Notes: a model not told the origin generated them from the letters alone. A stretch of DNA of 64,000 nt from Streptomyces sp. R44 (GCF_041053105.1 NZ_CP163444.1:1860001-1924000); one strand, 5' to 3'. Positions 46,416 through 55,311 are shown, numbered from the stretch's first letter. Made by a program: numbers and translations.

Positions 46416-47051
46416 TCAGCCGCCGAGCGCCGCCGGCGGCGGGAGCATGGCGCGCGGGTCACGGCCCGAGGTCCAGAGGCCGATGAGGAAGGCCGTCGTC
46501 GCCTCCAGGAGGTCCGCGTGGGCCAGCGGGCCGGCGACGAAGGGGGCGCAGCCCAGGTCGGCGGCGAGGGCCGAGACGAGCGAGAGCGCCTCCTCGTCGT
46601 CCCCGCAGAGCGGGACGGCGACCGGTCCGTCCGCGAAGACGGGCGGGGTACGGCTCCACACCGCCGGCGTCACGTGGTTGAAGGCCTTCACCACCCGGGC
46701 GCCCGTCGCCGCGGCGAGCGTGCGGGCGGCGCCGGGGCCCTCGCCGGTGGTGAGGACCGGGCCCGGACCGACCGCGTTGGTGCAGTCGATCAGGATCCGC
46801 CCGCCGAACGAGCCGACGGGGCCCGTCGCTTCGAGGGCCGGCAGGACCGCGTCGTACGGCAGGGCCAGAAGGGTCGCCTCCCCGAAGCGGGCCGCTTCGG
46901 CGAGGGTGCCCGGCCGGGCCCCGGTGCTCGCGGCGAGCGCGGCGGTCCGCTCCGCGTCCCGGCCGCCGACGAGCACCTCGTGGCCCGCCCTGGCCCATCC
47001 TCCGCCGAGCGCCCGCGCCATCTCTCCCGAACCCAGTACTCCCACCCGCAT
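46416..47051 (-). CDS. F420:NADP-oxidoreductase-like NAD(P)-binding protein
   Basis: A 211-aa protein with an N-terminal Rossmann motif VGVLGSGEMARALGG and the downstream blocks ILIDCTNAVGPGP and VVKAFNHV, which match the NADPH-dependent F420 reductase/prephenate-type dinucleotide-binding family. Reduction of F420 would fit the LLM proteins nearby, but some members act on other substrates. GGGAGGA lies 7 nt before ATG 47051. Divergent from the HxlR regulator, its likely controller. Confidence 0.83.
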   Translation of the reverse strand: MRVGVLGSGEMARALGGGWARAGHEVLVGGRDAERTAALAASTGARPGTLAEAARFGEATLLALPYDAVLPALEATGPVGSFGGRILIDCTNAVGPGPVLTTGEGPGAARTLAAATGARVVKAFNHVTPAVWSRTPPVFADGPVAVPLCGDDEEALSLVSALAADLGCAPFVAGPLAHADLLEATTAFLIGLWTSGRDPRAMLPPPAALGG

Positions 47052-47121
47052 GGGGCGTCCTCCCTCACGTAGCGTTGTGCGTGCCGTCATGAACGACCGT
47101 AGACAGGGGGCGACTTACCGA

Positions 47122-47475
47122 ATGGTTACCGACCGGGTCCTCGCGGACTGCCGGGCGCGGCTCGGCTTTGACCTGCTCGCGAACACCTGGAACGGGGTCG
47201 TCCTGTACGCGCTCGCGGAGGGGCCGCGCCGGCCCGGCGAGCTGCGGACGGCGATCGGCGGGATCAGCGCGAAGGTGCTGACGGAGACGCTGCGGCGCCT
47301 GGAGGGGTACGCGCTGGTGGAACGGCGGGCGTACGAGGAGACACCGCCGCGGGTGGAGTACGCGCTGACCGCGCTGGGGCGTTCGCTGCTGGGGCCGATC
47401 GAGGCGCTCGGGCGGTGGTCGGCGGAGTACGGGGACGCGTTCGTGGCGGCGCAGGGCTGGGAGGGGGAGGAGTGA
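47122..47475 (+). CDS. HxlR-family regulator
   Basis: A 117-aa winged-helix protein of the HxlR family: a conserved Cys10 (VLADCRARLGFDLL), then ALAEGPRRPGELRTAIGGIS and VLTETLRRLEGYALVERR. Several relatives sense oxidants, quinones or aldehydes through this Cys. It diverges from the F420 reductase-like gene, the likely target. ATG 47122 is preferred because it places Cys10 at the usual position; an in-frame ATG at 47089 would add 11 residues. Confidence 0.85.
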   Translation: MVTDRVLADCRARLGFDLLANTWNGVVLYALAEGPRRPGELRTAIGGISAKVLTETLRRLEGYALVERRAYEETPPRVEYALTALGRSLLGPIEALGRWSAEYGDAFVAAQGWEGEE

Positions 47476-47554
47476 CTGGTTCCGGGTTTTCAGTGGTGGG
47501 TGGCGGCTGGCACTCTTCCCCTGTCCAGTCGGGCTCTCATCCGGGGGAATCCCT

Positions 47555-48466
47555 TTGTCTGCCACCGATCCCTATGTGGTCACGCTCGCTCCGCGGGTAC
47601 ACGCCTTCGTCCAGCCCGACGGCGGCTGGTGCCTGAACAACGCCGGGTTCCTCGGCGACGCGGGCGAGTCGCTGCTCGTCGACACCGCCGCCACCGAGCG
47701 CCGGGCCCTGCTGCTGCGCGAGGCGGTGCTCGCCGAGGGGCTGCCGCTGCCGCGGACCATCGTCTCCACCCACCACCACGGCGACCACACCTACGGCAAC
47801 GGGGTGTTCCGCCCCGAGGCGCGGATCGTGGGCCACGAGAACTGCCGGGCCGAGCAGCTCGCTGCCGGGCACCAGCTCCATCTGCTGTGGCCGCAGACCG
47901 ACTTCGGGCGGGTCGACATCCTGCCGCCGTCCCTCACGTACAGCGAGCGGCTCACCCTGTACGTCGGCGGGATCGAGGTGCGCGTGCTGCACCCGGGCGC
48001 CGCGCACACCACCGGCGACTCGATCGTCCATCTCCCCGAGCAGGGCGTCGTCTTCACCGGTGACCTGGTCTTCCACGGCGGGACGCCGTTCCTGCCGATG
48101 GGTTCGCTCGCCGGTTCGCTGCGCGCGCTCGACCTGCTGCGGTCCCTCGACGCGCCGACCGTGGTGCCGGGGCACGGGCGGGTCACCGACCCCTCGGCGT
48201 ACGACACCACGGAGCGGTACCTGCGCTGGGTGGCGGAGCTGGCCGCCGACGGGTACGCGAAGGGGGCGACGCCACTGGAGACGGCTCGGGCGGCGGACCT
48301 CGGCGAGTTCGCCGCGTGGCGGGAGAGCGAGCGGCTGGTGGCGAACCTGCACCGGGCGTACGCGGAACTGGAGGGCCTGCCGGAGGGGTCGCCGCTGGAT
48401 CCGGTGGCGGTGTTCGGTGACATGGCGGCGATGAACGGCGGGGTACCGGTGGCGTGCCACGCGTAA
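47555..48466 (+). CDS. MBL-fold metallo-hydrolase
   Basis: A 303-aa hydrolase. The metal motif is STHHHGDHTYGN, followed by His in HPGAAHTTGD, Asp in FTGDLVF and His in VPGHGRVTD. This is the glyoxalase II/cyclase-like branch; no specific substrate can be named. The frame has no ATG or GTG at its head; TTG at 47555 with GGGGGAA 5 nt upstream is the best start. It is followed by a cluster of palindromic repeats. Confidence 0.87.
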   Translation: MSATDPYVVTLAPRVHAFVQPDGGWCLNNAGFLGDAGESLLVDTAATERRALLLREAVLAEGLPLPRTIVSTHHHGDHTYGNGVFRPEARIVGHENCRAEQLAAGHQLHLLWPQTDFGRVDILPPSLTYSERLTLYVGGIEVRVLHPGAAHTTGDSIVHLPEQGVVFTGDLVFHGGTPFLPMGSLAGSLRALDLLRSLDAPTVVPGHGRVTDPSAYDTTERYLRWVAELAADGYAKGATPLETARAADLGEFAAWRESERLVANLHRAYAELEGLPEGSPLDPVAVFGDMAAMNGGVPVACHA

Positions 48467-48473
48467 CGGTCGC

Positions 48474-48527
48474 CCCGTTGTGGGCATGAGTTCGGCCGGG
48501 TCGGTGCCCACCCGCACAGACGGCGCC
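48474..48527 (+). repeat. Degenerate copy of the palindromic repeat
   Basis: Starts CCCGTTGTGGGCATGAG and ends GCACAGACGGCGCC, matching the borders of the unit at 48530-48587, but with an eroded centre (GGTGCCCACCCGC). It lies immediately upstream of the large palindrome, 8 bp after the MBL stop. Confidence 0.8.
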
Positions 48528-48529
48528 CC

Positions 48530-48741
48530 CCCGTTGTGGGCAGGCGTTCCGCAAGGGGCGGAACGGGTGGGCACAACGGACGGCGCCCCTGCCGGCGCCC
48601 GAGGCTTCCGCGCCCTGACCCGCACCACGCGTGCGCCGTCCAGGGTGGTGCGGGCACAGGCGCGGAACGCGGAGGCGCCGCGAGAGGGCGCCGTCCCGTG
48701 TGCCCACCCGTCCCGCCCTGCGGGACGATTGCCCACACGGG
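48530..48741. repeat. 212-bp compound palindromic element
   Basis: The left arm (48530-48628) and the right arm (48645-48741) are imperfect inverted copies meeting at a 16-bp centre. Each outer end is itself a hairpin: CGTTCCGC with GCGGAACG on the left, and CGTCCCGC with GCGGGACG (read on the minus strand) on the right, framed by GTGGGCA and TGGGCAC. Nearer the centre are TTCCGCGCC/GGCGCGGAA and CGCACCAC/GTGGTGCG. No open frame for a transposase is present. I recall similar GTTGTGGGCA...TGGGCACAAC units in other Streptomyces intergenic regions; a REP- or MITE-like element is inferred. Confidence 0.8.
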
Positions 48742-48783
48742 GGTGGGCGGGGGGCGCCGCCCACACGGCAGCGGGCGCGGGTG

Positions 48784-50051
48784 CTACCAGTGGCCCGGGG
48801 TCCAGGTGGGGTCGGCCGTCCGCATCGCCGCCCTGTCGTCCCGGTCCCGGTGCGTCCCGTCGTCCTCCCGCCACCGCCGGTGCAGAGCCGACAGGGCCCC
48901 CCGGTCCAGTTCGACGCCGAGTCCCGGCGCGTCGGAGACCCGGAGCCGGCCCTCGCGGAAGACCGGGCGGACCGTGATCACGTCCTCCGTCTGCCACGGG
49001 TAGTGGGTGTCGCAGGCGTGGTGGAGCCCCGGCAGGGTCGCCGCGACCTGGGTCATCGCGGCGAGGCTGATGCCCAGGTGGGTGTTGGAGTGCATGGAGA
49101 GCCCGACCCCGTACGTCCGGCAGAGCGCGGCCAGTTCGCGGGTGCGGTGGAGTCCGCCCCAGTAGTGGTGGTCGCAGAGGACGATCCGTACCGCCCCCTT
49201 GGCGAAGGCCTCCGGGACCTCGTCGAAGGTGGTCACGCACATGTTGGTGGCGAGCGGGACGTCCGTGCCGGCGGCGACCGCCGCCATCGCCGCCGTGCCG
49301 CTCGCCGGGTCCTCCAGGTACTCCAGGACGTCCTTGAGCTCGCGCGCGACGGCGAGCGAGGTCTCCACGGACCAGGCCCCGTTGGGGTCGAGGCGGAGCG
49401 GACGGCCGGGGAACTCGTGCGCGAGGGCCCGGATCGCGGCGATCTCCCGCTCGGGTTCGTACACCCCGCCCTTGAGCTTGAAGGAGCGGAAGCCGTACTC
49501 ACGGTCGAAGCGGCGCGCCTGGGCGACGATGCCGGCCGGGTCGAGGGCCGCGCCCCACGCGTCCGTACCGGCCCATTTGTAGAAGAGGTACGCGCTGTAC
49601 TCGACCTCGTCGCGGACCTTGCCGCCGAGGAGGGCGTGGACGGGCAGGCCGAGGGTCTTGCCGAGCGCGTCGAGGCAGGCGGTCTCGAAGGCGGAGACGA
49701 CGGAGAGGCGGAGCTTCTCGGCCGTACGGACCCCGCGCAGGCCGCTCGCGTCGACCCCCTCGTCCGTGTCGGGGTCCGGCACGTCTCCGGTCTCCGCCGC
49801 CAGGGCGAAGAGGCTGTTCACATCCGTGATCGAGCGGCCCGGGAGCGCCTCGGCCAGCGGTCGGGCGGTGTCCAGATGGACCGTGTCGCCGTACGTCTCG
49901 CCGAGGCCGGTGACCCCCCTCCCTTCGTGACCACTTCCACGACGAGTCGGGGCGTGTAGGGCTGATGGACGCCCTGGGTGTTGAGGAGGGGCGGGTCGGA
50001 GATGAGGATCGGGGTCAGCCGGACTTCGTCGACGATCAGCTTCGCATCCAT
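48784..50051 (-). pseudogene. gudD: Glucarate dehydratase (enolase superfamily), frameshifted
   Basis: About 422 codons once one base is restored. The N-terminal 45 residues (MDAKLIVDEVRLTPILISDP through LVVEVVTKG) are in one frame and the rest (GLGETYGDTVHLDTARP onward) in another. The switch is at a six-C run, 49914-49919. Active-site blocks are intact: SFKLKGG with the KxK base, LRLDPNGAW and SMHSNTHLG. The enzyme dehydrates D-glucarate to 5-keto-4-deoxyglucarate. TACAGT lies 6 nt before ATG 50051, suggesting leaderless expression. The reading frame is otherwise undamaged, so sequencing error or a recent mutation is likely. Confidence 0.88.
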
Positions 50052-50127
50052 ATGTGAACTGTATTCAGGGATGCAATCCGGAGCCAGAGCGTGAACGACG
50101 GTGCTTTCCCGCACCCCCTGGACGACA

Positions 50128-50143
50128 TACCGACTGGTCGGTC
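50128..50143 (+). promoter_or_regulatory. TetR-type operator upstream of the kinase-ACAD operon
   Basis: TACCGACTGGTCGGTC contains the perfect inverted repeat ACCGAC-TG-GTCGGT and ends 41 bp before the kinase ATG. It matches at 15 of 16 positions the TACCGACCGNTNGGTN consensus I recall for the PfmR/FadR-type TetR regulators of fatty acid degradation. A sister site is at 53954-53969. Confidence 0.65.
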
Positions 50144-50184
50144 ATCATGAACGCCGACCGAAGCCGATCCGGAGGTACGCACGC

Positions 50185-51207
50185 ATGAGCTCCGCCCCGC
50201 CGCCAGGACTCGACCCCGAGCAGCTGCGCCGATTCCTCGACCGCGAGCGGCCCGGCCTCGTGTCCGGCCCCCTCGAAGCCCGGCTGATCGAGGGCGGCCG
50301 GTCGAACCTGACGTACGTCGTGAGCGACGGCACCGGCCGCTGGGTGGTCCGCCGGCCCCCGCTCGGCCACGTCCTGGCCACCGCCCACGACATGCGGCGC
50401 GAGCACCGCGTCATCAGCGCCCTGGCCGGGACGGGCGTGCCCGTCCCGGGGACCGTGCTGCTCTGCGAGGACGAGTCCGTGCTCGGCGCGCCGTTCTACG
50501 TCATGGAGTTCGTCGACGGGACCCCGTACCGCTCGGCCCGTCAGCTCGCCCCGCTCGGCCCCGAGCGCACCCGCGCGGCCGTCCTCGGCCTCGTCGACAC
50601 GCTCGTCGACCTGCACGCCGTCGACCCGGAGGCGGTCGGCCTCGGCGACTTCGGGCGCCCGGAGGGCTTCCTCGACCGGCAGCTGCGGCGCTGGGGCAAG
50701 CAGCTGGACGCCTCGCGCGGCCGCGAGCTGCCCGGCATCGACGAGCTGCACTCGGCCCTCGGGCGCGCGCTGCCCGTCTCGCCCGCGCCGACCGTGATCC
50801 ACGGCGACTACCGGCTGGACAACGTCCTCGTCGGCGAGGACGACCGGATCCGGGCCGTGCTCGACTGGGAGATGTCGACGCTCGGTGATCCACTCACCGA
50901 CCTCGGCCTCCTCGCCATGTACAGCACCCCGCTCGACGTGGCGGACTCCCCCGTGTCCACGACCGCCACGGCCGCCGGGCACCCGAGCGTCGCCGAGCTG
51001 GTCGAGCGGTACGCCGCCCGCTCGGGCCGCGACACCTCCGGGCTCGCCTGGTACACGGCGTTCGCCTGGTTCAAGCTCGCCGTGATCCTGGAGGGCATCC
51101 ACTACCGCTGGACCCTCGGACAGACGGTCGGCGCCGGCTTCGACCGCATCGGCGAACTCGTCCCCGTCTTCATCGACCACGGCCTGACCACCCTTCAGAA
51201 GGGCTGA
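50185..51207 (+). CDS. APH-fold kinase, ACAD10/11 N-domain-like
   Basis: A 340-aa kinase related to the N-terminal domain of human ACAD10/ACAD11 and to bacterial LvaA. It keeps the N-lobe strand WVVRRPP, the catalytic VIHGDYRLDN (His206, Asp208, Asn213) and the metal-site VLDWEMSTLGDP. In the ACAD10/11 pathway the 4-hydroxyl of a 4-hydroxyacyl-CoA is phosphorylated, after which an acyl-CoA dehydrogenase-fold partner removes phosphate. The partner gene follows after 6 bp. GGAGGT at 50171-50176 supports ATG 50185. This is not an antibiotic kinase by context. Confidence 0.88.
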   Translation: MSSAPPPGLDPEQLRRFLDRERPGLVSGPLEARLIEGGRSNLTYVVSDGTGRWVVRRPPLGHVLATAHDMRREHRVISALAGTGVPVPGTVLLCEDESVLGAPFYVMEFVDGTPYRSARQLAPLGPERTRAAVLGLVDTLVDLHAVDPEAVGLGDFGRPEGFLDRQLRRWGKQLDASRGRELPGIDELHSALGRALPVSPAPTVIHGDYRLDNVLVGEDDRIRAVLDWEMSTLGDPLTDLGLLAMYSTPLDVADSPVSTTATAAGHPSVAELVERYAARSGRDTSGLAWYTAFAWFKLAVILEGIHYRWTLGQTVGAGFDRIGELVPVFIDHGLTTLQKG

Positions 51208-51213
51208 CCCCTC

Positions 51214-52446
51214 ATGGACTTCGCCTACGACGCCCGTACGGTCGAACTGCGCGAGAAGCTCCTCGCCTTCATGGACGAGCACGTCTACCCGGCCGAGGCC
51301 GTCGCCGAGGAGCAGCGCGCCCGGCTCGCCTCCCCCTGGGACACCCCGCCGGTGGTGGAGGAGCTCAAGGCCGAGGCCAAGCGGCAGGGGCTCTGGAACC
51401 TTTTCTTCGTGGACCAGCACGGCCTTCCCGACGCCGCGTACGGGGCGGGGCTGACCAACCTCCAGTACGCGCCGCTCGCCGAGATCACCGGCCGCAGCCC
51501 GCACCTCGCCCCGACGGCCCTCAACTGCGCCGCCCCGGACACCGGGAACATGGAGCTGCTCGCCCAGTTCGGCGACGAGGCGCAGAAGAAGCAGTGGCTG
51601 GAGCCGCTCCTCGCCGGCGAGATCCGCTCGGCCTTCGCGATGACCGAGCCCGAGGTGGCCTCCTCCGACGCGACGAACATCGAGACCCGGATCCGGCGGG
51701 ACGGCGACGCGTACGTGGTCGACGGCCGCAAGTGGTACATCTCCGGGGCGATGAACCCGGACTGCAGGATCTTCATCGTCATGGGCAAGACCGACCCCGA
51801 CGGGCCGGACCTCCGCCGCCAGCAGTCGATGATCCTCGTGCCGCGCGACACCCCGGGCGTCGAGGTCCGGCGCGCGATGCAGGTGTACGGGTACGAGGAC
51901 CACTCCCACGGCGGCCACGCCGAGGTGATCTTCGACGGGGTCCGGGTCCCGGCGGCGAACATCGTCGGCGAGGAGGGCGGCGGCTTCGCCATCGCGCAGG
52001 CCCGGCTCGGCCCCGGCCGCATCCACCACTGCATGCGGCTCATCGGCATGGCGGAGCGGGCGGTCGAGCTGATGTGCCGGCGCGCCGTCTCCCGCACCGC
52101 CTTCGGCAAGGCGCTCGCCCAGCAGGGCGTCGTGCAGAACTGGATCGCCGACGCCCGGGTGACGATCGAGCAGCTGCGGCTGCTGGTCCTCAAGACGGCC
52201 TGGCTGATGGACACCGTCGGCAACCGGGGTGCCCACACCGAGATCCAGGCCATCAAGATCGCGACCCCGCGCGCCGTCGTCGACATCATCGACAAGGCCG
52301 TGCAGGCGCACGGGGCGGGCGGTGTCTCGCAGGACTTCCCGCTGGCCGAACTGTGGGCGGCGGCGCGGACGCTGAAGCTGGCGGACGGGCCGGACGAGGC
52401 GCACCAGCGGTCTCTGGCACGGCGGGAGCTGAAGAAGTACCTCTAG
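51214..52446 (+). CDS. Acyl-CoA dehydrogenase, ACAD11-like partner
   Basis: A 410-aa flavoprotein with the three-domain ACAD fold. Recognisable blocks are AMTEPEVASSDATNIET, KWYISGAMNPDCRIFIVMGK, LGPGRIHHCMRLIGMAERA and the C-terminal VQAHGAGGVSQDFPL. It is of the ACAD10/11-like branch that pairs with APH-fold kinases. Together with the kinase it may let 4-hydroxy acids enter beta-oxidation. ATG 51214 lies 6 bp after the kinase stop. Converges on tetR with 3 bp between stops. Confidence 0.9.
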   Translation: MDFAYDARTVELREKLLAFMDEHVYPAEAVAEEQRARLASPWDTPPVVEELKAEAKRQGLWNLFFVDQHGLPDAAYGAGLTNLQYAPLAEITGRSPHLAPTALNCAAPDTGNMELLAQFGDEAQKKQWLEPLLAGEIRSAFAMTEPEVASSDATNIETRIRRDGDAYVVDGRKWYISGAMNPDCRIFIVMGKTDPDGPDLRRQQSMILVPRDTPGVEVRRAMQVYGYEDHSHGGHAEVIFDGVRVPAANIVGEEGGGFAIAQARLGPGRIHHCMRLIGMAERAVELMCRRAVSRTAFGKALAQQGVVQNWIADARVTIEQLRLLVLKTAWLMDTVGNRGAHTEIQAIKIATPRAVVDIIDKAVQAHGAGGVSQDFPLAELWAAARTLKLADGPDEAHQRSLARRELKKYL

Positions 52447-52449
52447 CGC

Positions 52450-53043
52450 TTACGGGCGCAGGGCGCGCAGCAGGAGGTCGGCGAGGTGGTCGGCCACCTG
52501 CTGCGGGGTCAGCGGGCCGTCCGGGCGGTACCAGGTCGACAGGTGGTGCACGGAGCCGAAGTGGTAGTCGACGACGAGGTCGGCGGGCGTGGCGGAGGAG
52601 AAGACGCCCGACCGCTGGCCTTCCTCGATGAGGGCCCGGAACCGCTCGTGGTAGTGCCGCCGCTCGGACCGGACCTGCTTGTTCTTCTCGGGGCTCAGGT
52701 GGTGCATCGAGCGGAAGAAGATGGCGGCGTCGTCGAGGTTCTCGATGGTGGTGACGACGACGTCGGCGGCGGCGGCGCGCAGCCGGTCCTCGATGGGCTC
52801 GTCGGCGTCCGCGAAGGCGTCGAGCCGTTCCTGCTGGAGGCGCAGGACGCGGGAGTAGACCTCCTGGAGGAGGTCCTCCTTGGAGCCGAAGTAGTGGTAG
52901 AGCGCTCCCTTGGTGACCCCGGCGGCCTCGACGATCTCCTGGACGGAGGTGCGGTCGTAGCCCCGCTCCGCGAAGAGCCGGGTGGCGGCGGCGAGGAGTC
53001 TCTGGGGGACGGGGGTGCCGTTCCCGTCCGTCGTCCTGGCCAT
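52450..53043 (-). CDS. TetR-family regulator of acyl-CoA metabolism
   Basis: A 197-aa repressor of the FadR/PfmR/KstR-like TetR branch: helix-turn-helix with RLFAERGYDRTSVQEIVEAAG then KGALYHYFGSKEDLL. It lies downstream of the SDR gene in the same orientation and next to the kinase-ACAD operon, so acyl-CoA sensing is the likely role. ATG 53043 is favoured over an upstream start at 53079, because that one would sit inside the palindrome at 53078-53095. Confidence 0.9.
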   Translation of the reverse strand: MARTTDGNGTPVPQRLLAAATRLFAERGYDRTSVQEIVEAAGVTKGALYHYFGSKEDLLQEVYSRVLRLQQERLDAFADADEPIEDRLRAAAADVVVTTIENLDDAAIFFRSMHHLSPEKNKQVRSERRHYHERFRALIEEGQRSGVFSSATPADLVVDYHFGSVHHLSTWYRPDGPLTPQQVADHLADLLLRALRP

Positions 53044-53077
53044 GCTCCGCCGCCTTCCCTGGTGATCGTTTTCGGTC

Positions 53078-53095
53078 ACGGGAACGCGTTCCCGT
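53078..53095. promoter_or_regulatory. Perfect 18-bp palindrome upstream of tetR
   Basis: ACGGGAACGCGTTCCCGT is fully symmetric and lies 34 bp before the tetR ATG, in the gap after the SDR stop. It differs from the TACCGAC-type sites nearby, so a different regulator or an internal tetR promoter may use it. Confidence 0.55.
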
Positions 53096-53121
53096 CAGTA
53101 GATCTTCCCATCAGTCCGGGC

Positions 53122-53910
53122 CTACGGCTGACGGGCGCCCGTCTCCCAGGTCCGCTGCACGTGGTTCATCGTGGTGAGCCACCGTTCGGGGTCGGTGGCG
53201 CGGTTGCGGTAGTAGCCGGCGACCTCGGGGTGGGGCAGGACGAGGAAGCGGTCGGCGGCGATGGCGTCGAGCAGGGCGTCGGCGACGTCCGCGGGCTCGA
53301 TGGCGGTCGGGGCGAGGACGAGCTCGCCCGCGGATCCGGCGGCGGTGAGCATGTCCGTACGCACGCCCTGGGGGCAGATGGCATGGACCTTCAGGCCGCG
53401 GTGGCGGTAGGTGAGGGAGAGCCATTCGGCGAAGGCGTACGCGCCGTGCTTGGAAACGCTGTAGGGCGCGGCGCCGATCATGGTGAGCAGTCCGGCGGCG
53501 GAGACGGTGGAGACGAAGCGGCCGCTGCCGCGCTCCAGCCACTCCGGGAGGAGGGCGCGGGCCGCGCGGACGTGGGCCATGACGTTGACGTCCCAGGCGG
53601 CGGCCCAGACGTCCTCGTCGGCGAAGGCGTCGCCGGGCGAGGAGAGTCCGGCGTTGGCGCACCATACGTCGATGGCGCCGGTGCCGCCGAGTGCCTCGCG
53701 GGCCTCGTCGACGACGGCGGAGGCGTCGCCGGGGACGGCGACGGCGCCGATCTCCTCGGCGACGGCCTTGGTGCGCCCGGGGTCGAGGTCGTTGACGACG
53801 ACCCGGGCGCCCTCGGCGGCGAAGCGGCGGGCGAGGGCGGCGCCGATGCCGCCGCCCGCTCCGGTGACGACGACGCCGGCGCCCCGGAGTCCGTTCGTGT
53901 CCGCGGTCAT
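53122..53910 (-). CDS. Short-chain dehydrogenase
   Basis: A 262-aa classical SDR. NAD(P)-binding TGAGGGIG, NAG in CANAGLSSPG, catalytic Ser in VSTVSAAG and Tyr/Lys in YSVSKHG are intact. It likely oxidises hydroxyacyl-CoA or an alcohol, consistent with the adjacent kinase-ACAD operon. GAGAGGTGG precedes ATG 53910. A TACCGAC-type TetR operator lies 44 bp upstream, matching the site before the kinase gene, so both transcripts are probably co-regulated. Confidence 0.88.
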   Translation of the reverse strand: MTADTNGLRGAGVVVTGAGGGIGAALARRFAAEGARVVVNDLDPGRTKAVAEEIGAVAVPGDASAVVDEAREALGGTGAIDVWCANAGLSSPGDAFADEDVWAAAWDVNVMAHVRAARALLPEWLERGSGRFVSTVSAAGLLTMIGAAPYSVSKHGAYAFAEWLSLTYRHRGLKVHAICPQGVRTDMLTAAGSAGELVLAPTAIEPADVADALLDAIAADRFLVLPHPEVAGYYRNRATDPERWLTTMNHVQRTWETGARQP

Positions 53911-53953
53911 GGACCCACCTCTCGGCTGTGACGACGCACTGAAGACCGCCACA

Positions 53954-53969
53954 GACTAACCGGTCGGTA
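53954..53969 (-). promoter_or_regulatory. TetR-type operator upstream of the SDR-tetR operon
   Basis: On the minus strand TACCGACCGGTTAGTC, 15 of 16 positions of TACCGACCGNTNGGTN, centred about 50 bp before the SDR ATG. It shares TACCGAC and GGT at the same spacing with 50128-50143. Confidence 0.65.
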
Positions 53970-54063
53970 TGGAGCGACGGAAGACCCGTTCCGCACGCCT
54001 CGTTCCCCGGGGCGGTCAGGAGCGCTAGCGTGCGTGGTCATGTCATTGGCGAGGAGGTCCCGC

Positions 54064-55311
54064 ATGAGCCTGTCGCGACGGAGTCTGCTGGCCGCCGGAG
54101 GCGCCCTGGGGGCGGTGGCCGCCACGAGCGCCGCCCCCGCCTCGGCCGCCGGCGAGGGTCACGGCCGCGTCCGGACCGGCTTCGAACGGCTCGCGGCCGA
54201 CGGATACGCGCTCCTCGCGGGCGAGCGGGTCGGCATCGTCACCAACCCGACCGGCATCACTCCGGACGCGCGGCACATCGTGGACGTGATGCACGCCGAC
54301 GAGCGGGTGGACCTGGTCGCCGTCTTCGGCCCCGAGCACGGCTTCCGGGGCACCGCCCAGGCGGGCGGCTCCGAGGGCCGGTACGACGACCCGGCGACCG
54401 GACTGCCCGTCTACGACACGTATCTGAAGAGCGGACAGCCGCTGGCGGACGTCTTCACCGCCTCCGGGGTGGACACGGTCGTCTTCGACATCCAGGACGT
54501 CGGCGCCCGCTTCTACACGTACATCTGGACGCTGTACGACTGCATGGCGGCCGCCGCCGTCGCCGGGAAGCGGTTCGTCGTCCTGGACCGGCCGAACCCG
54601 GCGACCGGACGGGCGGCGCTCGGACCCGTCCTGGACCGGGCGTTCGCGACCTTCGTCGGGCGTGAGCCGATCGCGCAGGCGCACGGCATGACCGTGGCCG
54701 AGCTGGCCGCGCTGTTCAACGCCGAGTTCCTGGCCTCTCCCGTCGCCCTGGAGACCGTACGGATGACGGGGTGGCGGCGCTCGGAGTTCTTCGACGCGAC
54801 CGGGCTGCCGTGGGTGCCGCCCAGCCCGAACATGCCGACGCCGGAGACCGCGCTCGCCTACTCCGGCACCTGCCTCTTCGAGGGCACGAACCTCTCCGAG
54901 GGCCGGGGCACCACCCGCCCCTTCGAACTCCTCGGCGCCGAGGGCGTCGACCGGCGGTGGGCGGAGGCGGCGAACGCCCTCGGCCTGCCCGGGGTCCGGT
55001 TCCGCGAGGCGTACTTCGCCCCGACCTTCTCCAAGTTCCAGGGGAAGACGGTCGGCGGCGTGCAGCTGCACGTCCACGACCGGGAGTCCTTCGACCCGGT
55101 ACGCACCGGGATCGGTCTCCTGGTCACCGCCCGCGGCTCCTGGTCCGGCTTCGCCTGGCGGGCGGACCACTGGATCGACAAGCTGACCGGCTCGACCCGG
55201 GTACGGACCCTGATCGACGCCGGCGCGGGCGTCGACGAGGTCGTCGGCGCGTGGGAGACGGACCTGGAGGCGTTCCGGGCGGTGCGCGAGGAGCATCTGC
55301 TGTACCGGTGA
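54064..55311 (+). CDS. Secreted exo-beta-N-acetylmuramidase-like protein (NamZ, DUF1343)
   Basis: A 415-aa exported protein with a twin-arginine signal (SRRSLLAAGGALGAVAA, cleaved near residue 29). The mature part is DUF1343, the family of Bacillus NamZ, which releases MurNAc from the non-reducing end of peptidoglycan fragments. Typical blocks are GIVTNPTGIT, VFGPEHGFRG and FDIQDVGARFYTYIWT. ATG 54064 is chosen for GAGGAGG six nt upstream and because it places the RR motif near the N-terminus. It may serve cell-wall recycling; no other recycling gene is adjacent. Confidence 0.88.
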   Translation: MSLSRRSLLAAGGALGAVAATSAAPASAAGEGHGRVRTGFERLAADGYALLAGERVGIVTNPTGITPDARHIVDVMHADERVDLVAVFGPEHGFRGTAQAGGSEGRYDDPATGLPVYDTYLKSGQPLADVFTASGVDTVVFDIQDVGARFYTYIWTLYDCMAAAAVAGKRFVVLDRPNPATGRAALGPVLDRAFATFVGREPIAQAHGMTVAELAALFNAEFLASPVALETVRMTGWRRSEFFDATGLPWVPPSPNMPTPETALAYSGTCLFEGTNLSEGRGTTRPFELLGAEGVDRRWAEAANALGLPGVRFREAYFAPTFSKFQGKTVGGVQLHVHDRESFDPVRTGIGLLVTARGSWSGFAWRADHWIDKLTGSTRVRTLIDAGAGVDEVVGAWETDLEAFRAVREEHLLYR

